Source: JBLUOA01 sp048060095 (GTDB lineage Bacteria; Pseudomonadota; Alphaproteobacteria; Rhodobacterales; Rhodobacteraceae). Taken from it: a stretch of DNA of 64,000 bases. Positions within the stretch are counted from its first letter, which is position 1; every line of letters begins with the position of its first letter. The translations under genes were made by a program, and so were the position numbers. Under the pieces are notes generated by a model that was given only the letters and a program-made list of their open reading frames with translations, ran no database searches and was not told the DNA's origin. Of the stretch, positions 18,508 through 26,764 are shown piece after piece. The DNA is taken from assembly GCF_048060095.1 (NCBI RefSeq), contig NZ_JBLUOA010000008.1, forward strand, positions 1 through 64,000, given 5' to 3'.

Positions 18508-18540
18508 GGTTCTATTCTTGTCCTGTCAAAAAGAACGGGA

Positions 18541-19689
18541 TCAGAGCCCCGAAACTGTCACGGTCTGATTGTCCCTGAGCCGCCACCAGCCGCCGGAAAC
18601 AACCAATTCGTTGCCCTTCAGGCCATCCAGAACGACAATCTCATTGTTGATCGGAAGACCCAAACGGACCGCCCTGCGCGCGACCTGGCCGGACGTTTCT
18701 TCGTAGATCCAGATGGACGGTTCGGTTCGGCTCGTCGTATCCACCGCCGAAACCGGAACGATCACGGATTGCGGGCGATCTGCTTCTGCGGCAATGGAGA
18801 TGCGCACATCCGCAGTCATCCCGGGCAGAAGACGCGGGTCGATATCACCCGTGATCGCAAATTCCACGTCGTAGGTCTGCGCCGTCCGGTCGGCATCGGT
18901 CGCAAACGAGCGAAGCACCAGAGGCGCGGTGTAACCCGGAACAGCCGGAAAAGTTGCAACGATCTCGAAGGCATCGGGTGCCGACCGCGCAATGGCCGCA
19001 AGTTCCTCTGGCAGGGAGATCACGAGCCGCATCTCGCTGACATCCTGTAGACGCGCGACAGGCGCGGCCGACGTGACGTTGACATATTCTTCAACGAAGG
19101 TGCGCGCCACAATCGCGTCGAATGGCGCGACGATTTTCGTTTGGGACAGGCGCCGCTCTGCCTCGCGGAGCGCGACTTCTGCCTGGACGAACTGCGCGCG
19201 GGCCGTGTCGAGGCGCGCGTCGGACGCCACGCCACGATCGGCGAGGTCCGAGGCGCGCGCGAGTTCGGAATTCGCCAGGTCGTAGGACGCCTGAGCCCGG
19301 TCGACGGCGAGTTCGAAATCGATTTGGTCGAGCTCCGCGATCACCTCGCCCTCGCGAATCGTGTCGCCGGGCTCAACCTCAAGGCGAATGATCTGCCCGG
19401 GTATCTGAAACGCAAGGTCCACCGTTCGAGCAGGTTCGACGCGGCCTGCAACGCTGCGAGACTGACTTACGACGCGATTGAGCGCACGGGTCACTTCGAC
19501 CGTGACTGGTCGCTCCACGTTCGCTGCAGGCCTTGTATCGACTTCTGCCTCCAGGGTGTCCGTCGCGGTCTGGGCCAGCACATCGGTCAGGAACGGCGAA
19601 ACAAACGGGACGGCAACGGCCGACACGGCCGCTACCGCAATAACAAAAACGATCCGCTTCAAACTTCGTGTCTCTCTATTCGAGTTCAT
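18541..19689 (-). CDS. RND efflux periplasmic adaptor (membrane fusion protein)
   Basis: 382 aa HlyD/AcrA-type adaptor. An N-terminal membrane anchor or signal (residues 11-38) is followed by a lipoyl-like half (G-R-V-E-P-A-R-T-V-D-L-A-F-Q near 80), an alpha-helical hairpin rich in A/R/E (residues 125-170), the second lipoyl half and beta-barrel domains. Its start overlaps the stop of the TetR gene by 14 nt, so regulator, adaptor and pump form one transcription unit. Confidence 0.92.
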   Translation of the reverse strand: MNSNRETRSLKRIVFVIAVAAVSAVAVPFVSPFLTDVLAQTATDTLEAEVDTRPAANVERPVTVEVTRALNRVVSQSRSVAGRVEPARTVDLAFQIPGQIIRLEVEPGDTIREGEVIAELDQIDFELAVDRAQASYDLANSELARASDLADRGVASDARLDTARAQFVQAEVALREAERRLSQTKIVAPFDAIVARTFVEEYVNVTSAAPVARLQDVSEMRLVISLPEELAAIARSAPDAFEIVATFPAVPGYTAPLVLRSFATDADRTAQTYDVEFAITGDIDPRLLPGMTADVRISIAAEADRPQSVIVPVSAVDTTSRTEPSIWIYEETSGQVARRAVRLGLPINNEIVVLDGLKGNELVVSGGWWRLRDNQTVTVSGL

Positions 19690-20227
19690 TAATCATGGCC
19701 CTCAATTGCTCGATGACGCGTCCCCTGAGATCCGCGCCACCGTCGGGAAGGCCCAGAAGTTTCTGGAACCGAAGTCCCTGGATCGCTAGGACGACAACCA
19801 TAGCACCCGGAGTGTCTTGTGTGTCGGACAGGATACGCTCAAGGTCGCCGGTCAGTTCAGCCCGTAGCGGATCGAGCAGCCGCGGATCTGACGCGGCAGC
19901 CGCGAGAATCGCCATCGAGAGGTCGTCATCGACGGCTCTGGCTTGCACGATTGCTTCCAGGTGCCCACGCAGGGTGCGGGATCTGCGATCTTCCGGGACT
20001 GATGCCAGGCGTTCGTGATGTTCTGCGAGCATCTCATCAAGCAGCCCGGCAAGAAGCGCTCTCTTGGTCGGAAAATTGTATAAGACCCCGCCTTTACTGA
20101 GATCGGCCTCACGCGCGACGGCGTCGATCGTAATCTTTCCCGCGCCCTCTCTGTGCGCAATTGCCCGCGCAGCGCCGAGGATCCTTGGTGACGCATTCTT
20201 TGCCTGCATTTTGGATTGTATGGTCAT
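19676..20227 (-). CDS. TetR-family regulator of the RND operon
   Basis: 183 aa. The N-terminal HTH reads I-T-I-D-A-V-A-R-E-A-D-L-S-K-G-G-V-L-Y-N-F-P-T-K near residues 31-55, the canonical TetR recognition helix ending in Y-x-F-P-x-K. It is the first gene of the tetR-adaptor-pump operon, so autoregulation and repression of the pump are likely. The ligand domain is too variable to name an inducer. No clear operator was found in the 72 nt upstream. Confidence 0.88.
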   Translation of the reverse strand: MTIQSKMQAKNASPRILGAARAIAHREGAGKITIDAVAREADLSKGGVLYNFPTKRALLAGLLDEMLAEHHERLASVPEDRRSRTLRGHLEAIVQARAVDDDLSMAILAAAASDPRLLDPLRAELTGDLERILSDTQDTPGAMVVVLAIQGLRFQKLLGLPDGGADLRGRVIEQLRAMINELE

Positions 20228-20299
20228 TATTCACTGTCCATTCGGCAATTTTATTGAGAGATTTGGAGCACTGCCCCGTTGTCGGAAAGCAAGGTCAGT

Positions 20300-20902
20300 T
20301 CAGAGCTCTACTCTATGTCCGCTCCCGTAGAGTCGCAGGAATGCAGTGACTGCATCGGCCGCATGCTTGTCCCGCTCGACTGTTCTTTGCACGGCCAGCA
20401 GGCGTGGCATCAACAGTCCAGAAACGCAAAGATGTATGAAGTGATCCGCAACACGCGGGGGGTTGTCGATCTCAAGCGCGCCTTCCCGGGAAAGGCGTTC
20501 CAGAACTTTACTGATGAGTTCGCGTGCCCGTTTCGGTCCGGCACGAAAATACACCTCCCCGACCTCGGGAAGCATCTCGGTGGCACCGATACACGTCCGC
20601 AGAAGGCGGATGTAGGTTTCGTCCAGAACGAGATCGATCATGCGCAGGGCAAGTTTTTCCAACTGGGCGCGCGGCTCGGGACCTGCGGACAAGGGTCGGA
20701 GGATCTCTTCCGCAAGCCGACCGCATTCGGATTCCACGACGCTCAGAAACAGCTGCTCCTTGGTCGGGAAATACGAATACATTGTTGCCTTCGACACTTT
20801 CCCTTCGGCGGCAATGGCATCGACGGTGGCGCCTTCATAACCGCACCGGAAGAAGACCTCCCGCGCGCCGAACAAAACCTCGGCCATTTTTCTCTCGCGC
20901 AT
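20300..20902 (-). CDS. TetR-family regulator
   Basis: 200 aa from the ATG at 20902, which follows GGAAGAG at good spacing. A TTG at 20941 in frame would add 13 residues but abuts the operator at 20948-20969. The HTH reads A-T-V-D-A-I-A-A-E-G-K-V-S-K-A-T-M-Y-S-Y-F-P-T-K near residues 24-48, followed by an AcrR-type C-terminal domain. It stands alone upstream of the efflux operon. The palindrome at its promoter suggests autoregulation; other targets are not visible. Confidence 0.85.
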   Translation of the reverse strand: MRERKMAEVLFGAREVFFRCGYEGATVDAIAAEGKVSKATMYSYFPTKEQLFLSVVESECGRLAEEILRPLSAGPEPRAQLEKLALRMIDLVLDETYIRLLRTCIGATEMLPEVGEVYFRAGPKRARELISKVLERLSREGALEIDNPPRVADHFIHLCVSGLLMPRLLAVQRTVERDKHAADAVTAFLRLYGSGHRVEL

Positions 20903-20947
20903 CTCGCTCTTCCTGTCCTGTGCAGCATTGCGGGATTTCAAACTTGA

Positions 20948-20969
20948 CTGTACCGTCTAGTCGGTACAG
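20948..20969. promoter_or_regulatory. 22-bp palindromic operator upstream of the TetR gene
   Basis: The arms CTGTACCG and CGGTACAG flank a TCTAGT centre; the whole 22 bp is symmetric except for one mismatched pair. It lies just upstream of the TetR gene starting at 20902, and promoter-like hexamers (TTGACT, TACAGT) overlap it. It is most likely the autoregulatory site of that protein. Confidence 0.7.
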
Positions 20970-21139
20970 TAAATTGATTTTTATGTGGCGGCAAGCCGCA
21001 AACCTGGGCGGATCGTTCGGAGTGAGTGCCGCCTGTCAGGCATACCCAACGCGGCTTTCAATTCGTCATGAGCTTCGGGCCGTGCTCCGTTCGCGGTGCT
21101 TTCTGGCGCGGGATTATTCCGCGAACAGGACGGACGTCA

Positions 21140-21493
21140 TCATTCCGCCGAGCGTGCCGTCCCGTCGAAAGCACCCTCCGCCTCCCAGCGGCGTGCAATG
21201 GATCCAAGGGTGTCCAGCACACCGCGCAGCTCCGCGCCGCGTTCAGTCAGCCCGTATGTGACAGCGGGCGGGATGGTCATGGCCTGCTCGCGCCAGACCA
21301 CGCCGGCATGTTCCAGCATTCTCAGCCTCTCAGTCAGGACCCGGGTGGAAATTCCAGGCACCAGCCGTTTGGTCGCGCCGAAACGCTGTGGACCCTGTTC
21401 GGACAGAACCCAAAGGATATAAATCGTCCAAGGTCCCGTGATGACACGCAGCAGCGCCTCCATCGGGCAGGAAGCTGGTTGGACGCTTTTCAT
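21140..21493 (-). CDS. HxlR-family transcriptional regulator
   Basis: 117 aa winged-helix protein. HxlR features: C9-P-M near the N-terminus, G-P-W-T-I-Y-I-L-W-V-L near residue 20, R-F-G-A-T-K-R-L-V-P-G-I-S-T-R-V-L-T-E-R-L-R-x-L-E near 37-61, and Y-x-L-T-x-R-G near 80. The N-terminal Cys-Pro matches redox- or quinone-sensing members such as QorR and YodB. It is divergent from a detoxification gene set; the palindrome at 21518-21532 lies between them. Confidence 0.9.
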   Translation of the reverse strand: MKSVQPASCPMEALLRVITGPWTIYILWVLSEQGPQRFGATKRLVPGISTRVLTERLRMLEHAGVVWREQAMTIPPAVTYGLTERGAELRGVLDTLGSIARRWEAEGAFDGTARSAE

Positions 21494-21517
21494 TGTGGAT
21501 AGCCCTCGCAGCCCACG

Positions 21518-21532
21518 AAAGTAAGTTACTTT
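21518..21532. promoter_or_regulatory. Palindromic operator in the HxlR/DoxX divergent promoter
   Basis: AAAGTAAGTTACTTT is a perfect odd palindrome (7-bp arms around a central G) between the HxlR gene and the divergent plus-strand genes. Further AAGT/ACTT half-sites follow immediately (to about 21546). HxlR regulators bind such AT-rich repeats next to their own genes. Confidence 0.65.
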
Positions 21533-21625
21533 TAAGTGCCTACTTTAACTGATGAAGCAAGGCACCTAATGATACTATATGGAAAACGGCAGCCTAACAA
21601 CCCGCCGAAAACCGGGAGAGCGGCA

Positions 21626-22033
21626 GTGAGTGACAACGTGGCAAAATATGTCTACTGGATCGCGACCGGCCTTGTGGCATTGGTCTATCTGGGTGCGGCG
21701 GCCTTCTACATCTCATCCCACGACATGGTCGCGGGCATGTATCGCGAGGTGTTGGGCTATCCCACATACATCATCTGGCCACTCGCAATTTTGAAGATCG
21801 TCGGTGCCGTTGTGATCCTCTGGCGCCCTTCGGCGGTGCTGGCAGATTGGGCCTATGCGGCAATGTTCTGGCATCTGGTGCTCGCCTTCGGGGCCCATGT
21901 GGGCGCAGGCGATCCGGGTTGGTCGCCGGCTCTGGCGACCTGGGTACTCCTGATCGTCTCGTGGCTGACCGCCAATCGCGTGCGTGCGGTCAAGTCGGCC
22001 TATGCACCGGCAGTTCCGGCAGCGCCAATCTGA
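21626..22033 (+). CDS. DoxX-like small membrane protein
   Basis: 135 aa from a GTG at 21626, which is preceded by GGGAGAG; the frame is open further upstream, but that stretch overlaps the regulatory region. Four hydrophobic segments (about residues 8-28, 46-66, 70-90, 100-118) fit a DoxX-like membrane protein. It is the first gene of the set controlled by the HxlR regulator. The exact function is unknown; DoxX-like proteins are often linked to redox or thiol stress. Confidence 0.75.
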   Translation: MSDNVAKYVYWIATGLVALVYLGAAAFYISSHDMVAGMYREVLGYPTYIIWPLAILKIVGAVVILWRPSAVLADWAYAAMFWHLVLAFGAHVGAGDPGWSPALATWVLLIVSWLTANRVRAVKSAYAPAVPAAPI

Positions 22034-22096
22034 TCTGCTGCGGAGTTGCCACGGGGGTGCCCATAGCCTCGGACTTGGGTTTAAAAGGACGACAAC

Positions 22097-22912
22097 ATGA
22101 CTGAAAAGCAGCCGACATTGTTTGTTCCCCATGGGGGTGGCCCCTGTTTCTTCATGGACTGGAACCCGCCTGACGCCTGGGATCGGCACCGCAAATTCCT
22201 TGAGGACTTGCCTGCGAGCCTGCCGGCAAGGCCCAAGGCGCTCCTCGTGATCTCGGGCCATTGGGAAGAGCGGGTCTTTACCTTGCAGACCAACCCCGCC
22301 CCGCCTCTGCTGTTCGACTATCAGGGATTTCCGCAGCATACCTATCAGCTAACCTGGCCCGCGCCGGGCGAGCCCGCGCTGGCGACCCGCGTACGCGCAC
22401 TTTTAGAAGACGCGGGATTCCAAACCGGGGCCGATGCTGCGCGTGGCTTCGATCACGGGGTATTCGTTCCACTAAAGGTGGCTTTTCCTGAGGCCGACAT
22501 CCCCACCGTCCAATTGAGCCTGCGCGACGATCTCGACCCCGAGGCGCATCTTGCCGTCGGTCGCGCGTTGGCGCCCTTGCGCGACGAAGGGGTGCTGATC
22601 ATCGGATCCGGCAATACCTATCATAACATGGGCAAGATGATGCGGGCGATGAGGGGCGGACCGGACGGCCCGGTGAACGGCGGAGACTTTGACCGATGGC
22701 TCACGAGTGCGGTGACCCATGAAGACCCCGCAGTGCGCCATGCCATGCTGGCCGAGTGGGATCAGGCGCCCGGCGCACGCGATGCCAATCCGCGCGAGGA
22801 ACATCTGATCCCGTTGCACGTCGTGGCCGGGGCTGCGCTTGCGGATCGGGGGGAGAAGACCCTCGAGGATCACGTGTTGGGCGCGGTCGAAAGCGCGTTC
22901 AGATTTGGATAG
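22097..22912 (+). CDS. DODA-type extradiol aromatic ring-opening dioxygenase
   Basis: 271 aa, the usual length for the LigB-like/YgiD class of non-haem metal enzymes. Ligand regions are visible: FVPHGGGPCFF near residue 10, VISGHWEE near 52, GFDHGVFVPL near 118 and G-S-G-N-T-Y-H-N near 175. Members open catechol-type rings or act on related quinols. Its place between DoxX-like and luciferase-domain genes under an HxlR regulator suggests detoxification of aromatic electrophiles rather than growth on aromatics. Confidence 0.9.
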   Translation: MTEKQPTLFVPHGGGPCFFMDWNPPDAWDRHRKFLEDLPASLPARPKALLVISGHWEERVFTLQTNPAPPLLFDYQGFPQHTYQLTWPAPGEPALATRVRALLEDAGFQTGADAARGFDHGVFVPLKVAFPEADIPTVQLSLRDDLDPEAHLAVGRALAPLRDEGVLIIGSGNTYHNMGKMMRAMRGGPDGPVNGGDFDRWLTSAVTHEDPAVRHAMLAEWDQAPGARDANPREEHLIPLHVVAGAALADRGEKTLEDHVLGAVESAFRFG

Positions 22913-22920
22913 GACCAACC

Positions 22921-23418
22921 ATGAGCTTCGAACTTCCCCCGCGGCAGGGCCCGCGCCCCGACACCACCGATTGCGCCCCGCATGAGCAGGTGTCGCAGAA
23001 CTCCTCGGCAGAGATCCACGCATTTTTCAAGGAGAAGGCCTTCGCCCTGCCCTTCGTCGAGCGCTGCCGGTCGGGCATCTCGGTGCCCGGCGCCGAAGCA
23101 CTGGTCTTGCCGGTGGCGCATGCCTGCGGCCCGCGTGAAGCCTTCATGATCGGACGCGAATTTGCCCATGTGCATCCCTCCTATGACGGTTCGTCGCACA
23201 TGATGCTGCCGCTGGCGGCGGTCGATGAACTCATCGCCAAGGGATGGGGCGAACCGCACCCGATGGCGTCGGCCGGACACATCCCGGCAAATGCCGTCAT
23301 GGCCTTTGCGCCGCGCGATGGGTCAGAGGTCGACGTCATGATCAAAATCCTGACAACGAGCTGGGACTTCGCCCGCGGCAAGCTGGCCAACCCCGCGCAG
23401 GTTCACATCCACGGCTGA
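22921..23418 (+). CDS. Luciferase-domain (DUF5519-like) protein
   Basis: 165 aa. The segment H-A-C-G-P-R-E-A-F-M-I-G-R-E-F-A-H-V-H-P near residues 66-85, followed by S-S-H-M-M-L-P-L, matches small proteins annotated as 'luciferase domain' or DUF5519. These share a short motif with dinoflagellate luciferase but have no proven enzymatic role. The ATG at 22921 lies 8 nt after the dioxygenase stop and after an AGGACC site, so it belongs to the same operon. Confidence 0.75.
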   Translation: MSFELPPRQGPRPDTTDCAPHEQVSQNSSAEIHAFFKEKAFALPFVERCRSGISVPGAEALVLPVAHACGPREAFMIGREFAHVHPSYDGSSHMMLPLAAVDELIAKGWGEPHPMASAGHIPANAVMAFAPRDGSEVDVMIKILTTSWDFARGKLANPAQVHIHG

Positions 23419-23446
23419 CTCTCTCTCAAAGAACAGGAATACGCCC

Positions 23447-24343
23447 ATGGCAAGCTTTCAGAACGGACCATTTATCGTCACAGGCGCCTCCGGCCAGCTT
23501 GGACGCCAGGTAATCGATCAACTGATCGAGGCGGGCGCCGGTCCGATCATCGCGGTCACGCGCAACGCCGACAAACTCGCCGAGTTCAGGGACAAGGGGG
23601 TGGATGTTCGCCAAGGCGATTTCAACGCGCCCGAAACACTGGGTCCGGCCATCGCGGGCGGCAAGCGGATCCTGATCATCTCCACCGACGATCTGGAGCC
23701 GGGCAAACGGCTCGCGGCTCATTCCAATGCGATCACCGCCGCACGCGAGGCGGGTATCGACCACATCGTCTATACCTCGCTTGCCAGCCCGGTACCCGAA
23801 AGCCCCATCACTTTCAGCAAGGATCATCAGAACACCGAGAAGCTGATCGAGCAAAGCGGCGCCAGCTACACGATCCTTCGCAACAACCTTTACACGGATC
23901 TGTTGCTTATGAGCGGACCGCAGGCGATCGACATGGGGCAGCTCTTTGCCGCGGCAGGGGACGGACGGGCGAGTTACGTCACGCGCGCCGACTGCGCCCG
24001 CGCCGCCGCTGCCGCGCTGATGAATGCGACCGACCGCGAGGTCCTGGACATCACCGGGCCCGAATCCACCGGCCAGGCCGATATCGCGGCGCTTTTGTCG
24101 GACATCGCCGGCAAGGACATCCCCTACGTTCCGATGCCGGCCGAAGACATGGTGCAGGCGATGATCGCAAATGGCCTGCCCGAGTTCATGGCGCGTGTTT
24201 TCGTCTCTTTCGACCAGGCAATCGCCGAAGGCTACCTTGATGTGGCCAGCGACGATCTCAAGACGCTCACCGGCAAGTCTGGACAGTCGGTTGCCGATTT
24301 CCTGACCGAAAACCGGGCGGTGCTTCTTCGGGCGCCGCAGTAA
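23447..24343 (+). CDS. NmrA/QorB-like NAD(P)H-binding protein (probable quinone reductase)
   Basis: 298 aa atypical SDR. The cofactor loop GASGQLG lies near residue 14, and YTSLASPVPESPITF near 110 resembles the QorB (NADPH:quinone oxidoreductase 2) family, which lacks the standard SDR catalytic triad. The operon context (HxlR regulator, dioxygenase, GST) supports a role in reducing quinones or other electrophiles. Confidence 0.85.
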   Translation: MASFQNGPFIVTGASGQLGRQVIDQLIEAGAGPIIAVTRNADKLAEFRDKGVDVRQGDFNAPETLGPAIAGGKRILIISTDDLEPGKRLAAHSNAITAAREAGIDHIVYTSLASPVPESPITFSKDHQNTEKLIEQSGASYTILRNNLYTDLLLMSGPQAIDMGQLFAAAGDGRASYVTRADCARAAAAALMNATDREVLDITGPESTGQADIAALLSDIAGKDIPYVPMPAEDMVQAMIANGLPEFMARVFVSFDQAIAEGYLDVASDDLKTLTGKSGQSVADFLTENRAVLLRAPQ

Positions 24344-24363
24344 CTATAGAGGCGGACAAAATC

Positions 24364-24996
24364 ATGAAACTCTACAACGCGAATTTCTCGCCCAATGCGC
24401 TGCGTGTGCGGGCGGTGGCACACGAACTGGGCGTGGACCTCGAAATCGTCCAGGTCGACATCCGGGCCGGGGACAACCGCGCGGCGGAATTTCTCGCTCG
24501 CAATCCCAATGCAAAGGTGCCCGTTTTGGAGGACGGGAATTTCGTGCTTTGGGAATCCCGGGCAATTTGTGCCTATCTGGCGGGGCTTCGGCCCGAGGCG
24601 GGCCTCTATCCTGAGGGCCGCAAGGCGCGGTCCCTCGTCGATCAATGGACCTGGTGGCAAGCGATCCACCTTGGCCCGGCGATGCAGAAATTGTCCTTTG
24701 AGCTGTTTCTCAAAGAGAAATTCGGCATGGGCGATCCCGATCCGACTGTGGTCGAAGCGGAACGAAAAGCCACAGATCAGTTCCTTGCCGTTCTGGAAAC
24801 CGGACTCGACGGCAAGGACTGGATCGCAGGCGCACTCAGCCTTGCCGACTTCTATCTTGCGACCACCTTCATGTATCGCGATCAAGCGGGGATTTTACTG
24901 GACCAGTACCCAGGAGTTGCGAGTTGGATCGACCGGCTAGAAGCGCGTGACAGCTGGCAAGAGGCTGTGGCACCCCTAAGGGCGCTTTTCCGCTGA
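24364..24996 (+). CDS. Glutathione S-transferase
   Basis: 210 aa. The N-terminal thioredoxin-like half starts KLYNANFSPNALRVRAVAHELG, with a Ser/Asn region at the usual GSH-activating position; N-A-K-V-P-V-L-E-D near residue 50 holds the cis-Pro, and E-S-R-A-I near 65 binds the gamma-Glu. The C-terminal all-helical half has S-L-A-D-F-Y near 160. It ends the operon and probably conjugates electrophiles. Downstream sequence turns into insertion-sequence remnants. Confidence 0.93.
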   Translation: MKLYNANFSPNALRVRAVAHELGVDLEIVQVDIRAGDNRAAEFLARNPNAKVPVLEDGNFVLWESRAICAYLAGLRPEAGLYPEGRKARSLVDQWTWWQAIHLGPAMQKLSFELFLKEKFGMGDPDPTVVEAERKATDQFLAVLETGLDGKDWIAGALSLADFYLATTFMYRDQAGILLDQYPGVASWIDRLEARDSWQEAVAPLRALFR

Positions 24997-25085
24997 CGTC
25001 GTGATCCAGGGGGTAACATACCCCTGACGAGTGCCGAGGTTGACGATACGGTCGGCCGTTGTCATCGCTTTGATCTGATCGTGGG

Positions 25086-25560
25086 TCAGAAAGTCAACTG
25101 ACCCAGCCTCCCGATCAGGTCATCCAGTTCGCGGATCATCCGCTCACCTGACAGTGAGCGATCCACCACAGTGGCCGCCAAGGCTTCGCGCGTGCAGTCA
25201 TCCACGATGCACAACACACGGAACCTTTGGCCATTAGCAAAGGCATCGGACACGAAGTCCAACGACCAACGCTGATTGGCGCGATCCGGCACTAGGATGG
25301 GCCTGCGCGTACCCAGTGCGCGTTTGCGTGATCACCTGCGGCGCACGGCCAGCCCTTCCTCGCGATAGAGACGGAAAAGCTTCTAATGGTTCACTTCAAA
25401 ACCCTCTCTGGCCAAAAGGATGCCCTAACTACGATATCCGAACCGGCGACGTTTATTCGCCAGTTCCCGCAGCCATTGGCGCAGGGCGTGGTCGCTCCGA
25501 TCCTGATTCCGATATGACTGGGAGTTCCATAAGTCCTTGATCCAGGCCTGTGGGTCACAA
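25086..25560 (-). pseudogene. Decayed IS3-family transposase (OrfB) fragment
   Basis: One minus-strand frame reads as the first half of an IS3-type OrfB: RSDHALRQWLRELANKRRRFGYRS, then LARE-GFEVNH, KLFRLYREEGLAVRRR, and finally RWSLDFVSDAFANGQRFRVLCIVDDCTREALA, which holds the first catalytic Asp region. The frame is interrupted by TAG (after RRRFGYRS), TAG (after EVNH) and TGA (after AVRRR). The protein stops after GRLGQLTF, so the rest of the DDE core is missing. No intact OrfA or terminal repeats were recognised. This marks an old recombination point. Confidence 0.85.
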
Positions 25561-25890
25561 AATCTGTTGTCGCTTCATGCAGTTCTTTACGAAAAATATC
25601 TGCGGTACCAGATGTTGGTTCTTACATACCGTGGGCAAGAAGCCGTGGAAGAACATCGAAAAAGGCCTAGTCCACATGCTTGCGGCCTTCTGACGTTCTG
25701 CGAACTTGGCTGGCATGACCCCGGGTCCGACGCGGATAGCGGACTTAACTCTTGCTGCGGGTCTTAGGCGCGCCGCTTTCGCCCGAGAAGTATTCGTCCC
25801 AGGTGCGCCCGAGTCATGCGCACTCTTGGCCAAGAGCCAACTTAACATATGCTCTCTTATACGCCAACGGGTTAGCGGCGGCGCTCTGTC
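25561..25890. other. Stretch without a convincing gene between the IS3 remnant and the secreted protein
   Basis: A minus-strand ORF (25555-25848) and a short plus-strand ORF (25706-25894) occur here, but neither shows a domain I recognise. The plus-strand one ends in an ATGA overlap with the next gene, so it cannot be fully excluded as a small leader gene. A palindrome CTCTTGGCCAAGAG occurs near 25827-25840. Confidence 0.4.
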
Positions 25891-26544
25891 ATGAGGCGGC
25901 TTGTGTCAACTGCCGCGATCATCGCGATCGGGCTTACACCGCTTGCTGCCAAACCTGCCACCGCACAAGGCTACCAGATCGATTGTGCGATCCTCCTGTG
26001 CCTCGCAGGCGGTTGGCCTGCGTCGGTTCCCTGCGCCCGTGCGCGCGCGGAGTTCATCCGCCGGATCACGCCCTGGCCAGTCGAACCACCGCTGCAGATC
26101 TGGCGTTGTCCAATGCGTGCTGAGTTCGAGGCGCCGGACCCGTTTGAGCGCCTCTACAGGTTGGCGGGGTTCAATCCTGGTCAAGCAGTCTCCCTGCCCC
26201 GAGAGCGAGAAACGCTCCAGCTCGCCCAAGCTGTCGGGCGTGCCGCCGATATCGATGTGACGGACCCTGCTTTTGATTTCGTCCGCTCCATAGATGTCTT
26301 TCAGGTTACGGCACGTCAGAGGGAGGGCCGTGACGATTGCAACAGATATGCTTCTGTGCGGCGTGGCACGTATGATCAAGACGGCCAATTCCGGTGGCAA
26401 AACAGCTCGATAAGTGCCCTTCCTCCAGCCTTCCGAGGGGCCGAGCGATACGGCCAGAACTGCCCCGATATCTGGGTCCGTGCTGTGTTCGTCGATTGGG
26501 AGGATTTTGAGGGCGCCTATGGCTTCGAACAAGTCAACTACTGA
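25891..26544 (+). CDS. Secreted hypothetical protein of Rhodobacterales plasmids
   Basis: 217 aa. It begins with a Sec signal peptide (MRRLVSTAAIIAIGLTPLAAKPATA) and continues with a Cys-containing segment, YQIDCAILLCLAGGWPASVPCARARAEFIRRITPWP. Similar proteins are familiar from Rhodobacterales extrachromosomal elements, but I know of no function. Five or more Cys residues in the mature part suggest disulfides in the periplasm. It lies upstream of the stand-alone repC and its candidate antisense RNA. Confidence 0.7.
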   Translation: MRRLVSTAAIIAIGLTPLAAKPATAQGYQIDCAILLCLAGGWPASVPCARARAEFIRRITPWPVEPPLQIWRCPMRAEFEAPDPFERLYRLAGFNPGQAVSLPRERETLQLAQAVGRAADIDVTDPAFDFVRSIDVFQVTARQREGRDDCNRYASVRRGTYDQDGQFRWQNSSISALPPAFRGAERYGQNCPDIWVRAVFVDWEDFEGAYGFEQVNY

Positions 26545-26576
26545 TCTCAAACAGTCACAGGCAAACGATAAAAAAG

Positions 26577-26658
26577 AAGAAACCCCCGCAAGGCGGCAAC
26601 CAAGCGAGGGGCTCAAAGAACAACGGAATTGGCGTTCCGTCAGATCAAATCAAACTGT
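26577..26658 (-). ncRNA. Candidate antisense (ctRNA-like) RNA upstream of the stand-alone repC
   Basis: On the minus strand TTGCCT (26692-26687) and TAGAAC (26670-26665) have a 16-bp spacer. About 50 nt after the predicted start, a stem CCCTCGC / GCGGGGG (one G-U pair; 26583-26611) is followed by TTTCTTCTTTTTT. The transcript would be antisense to the leader of the repC mRNA, the location used by repABC counter-transcribed RNAs. Promoter and terminator are predicted by eye only. Confidence 0.5.
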
Positions 26659-26764
26659 GATCTCGTTCTAGCAGTCCCGACAGTCAAGGCAATGAAAAAA
26701 CGTGTCGCTCGCGGGGACACGGATGCCCTGTTGCAGCCTTGTTCCAATTCACAAGGACTAGACA

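Noticed and set aside
25555..25848. 97-codon minus-strand ORF
   Set aside because: No recognised domain and no clear start signal; the region looks like recombination debris.
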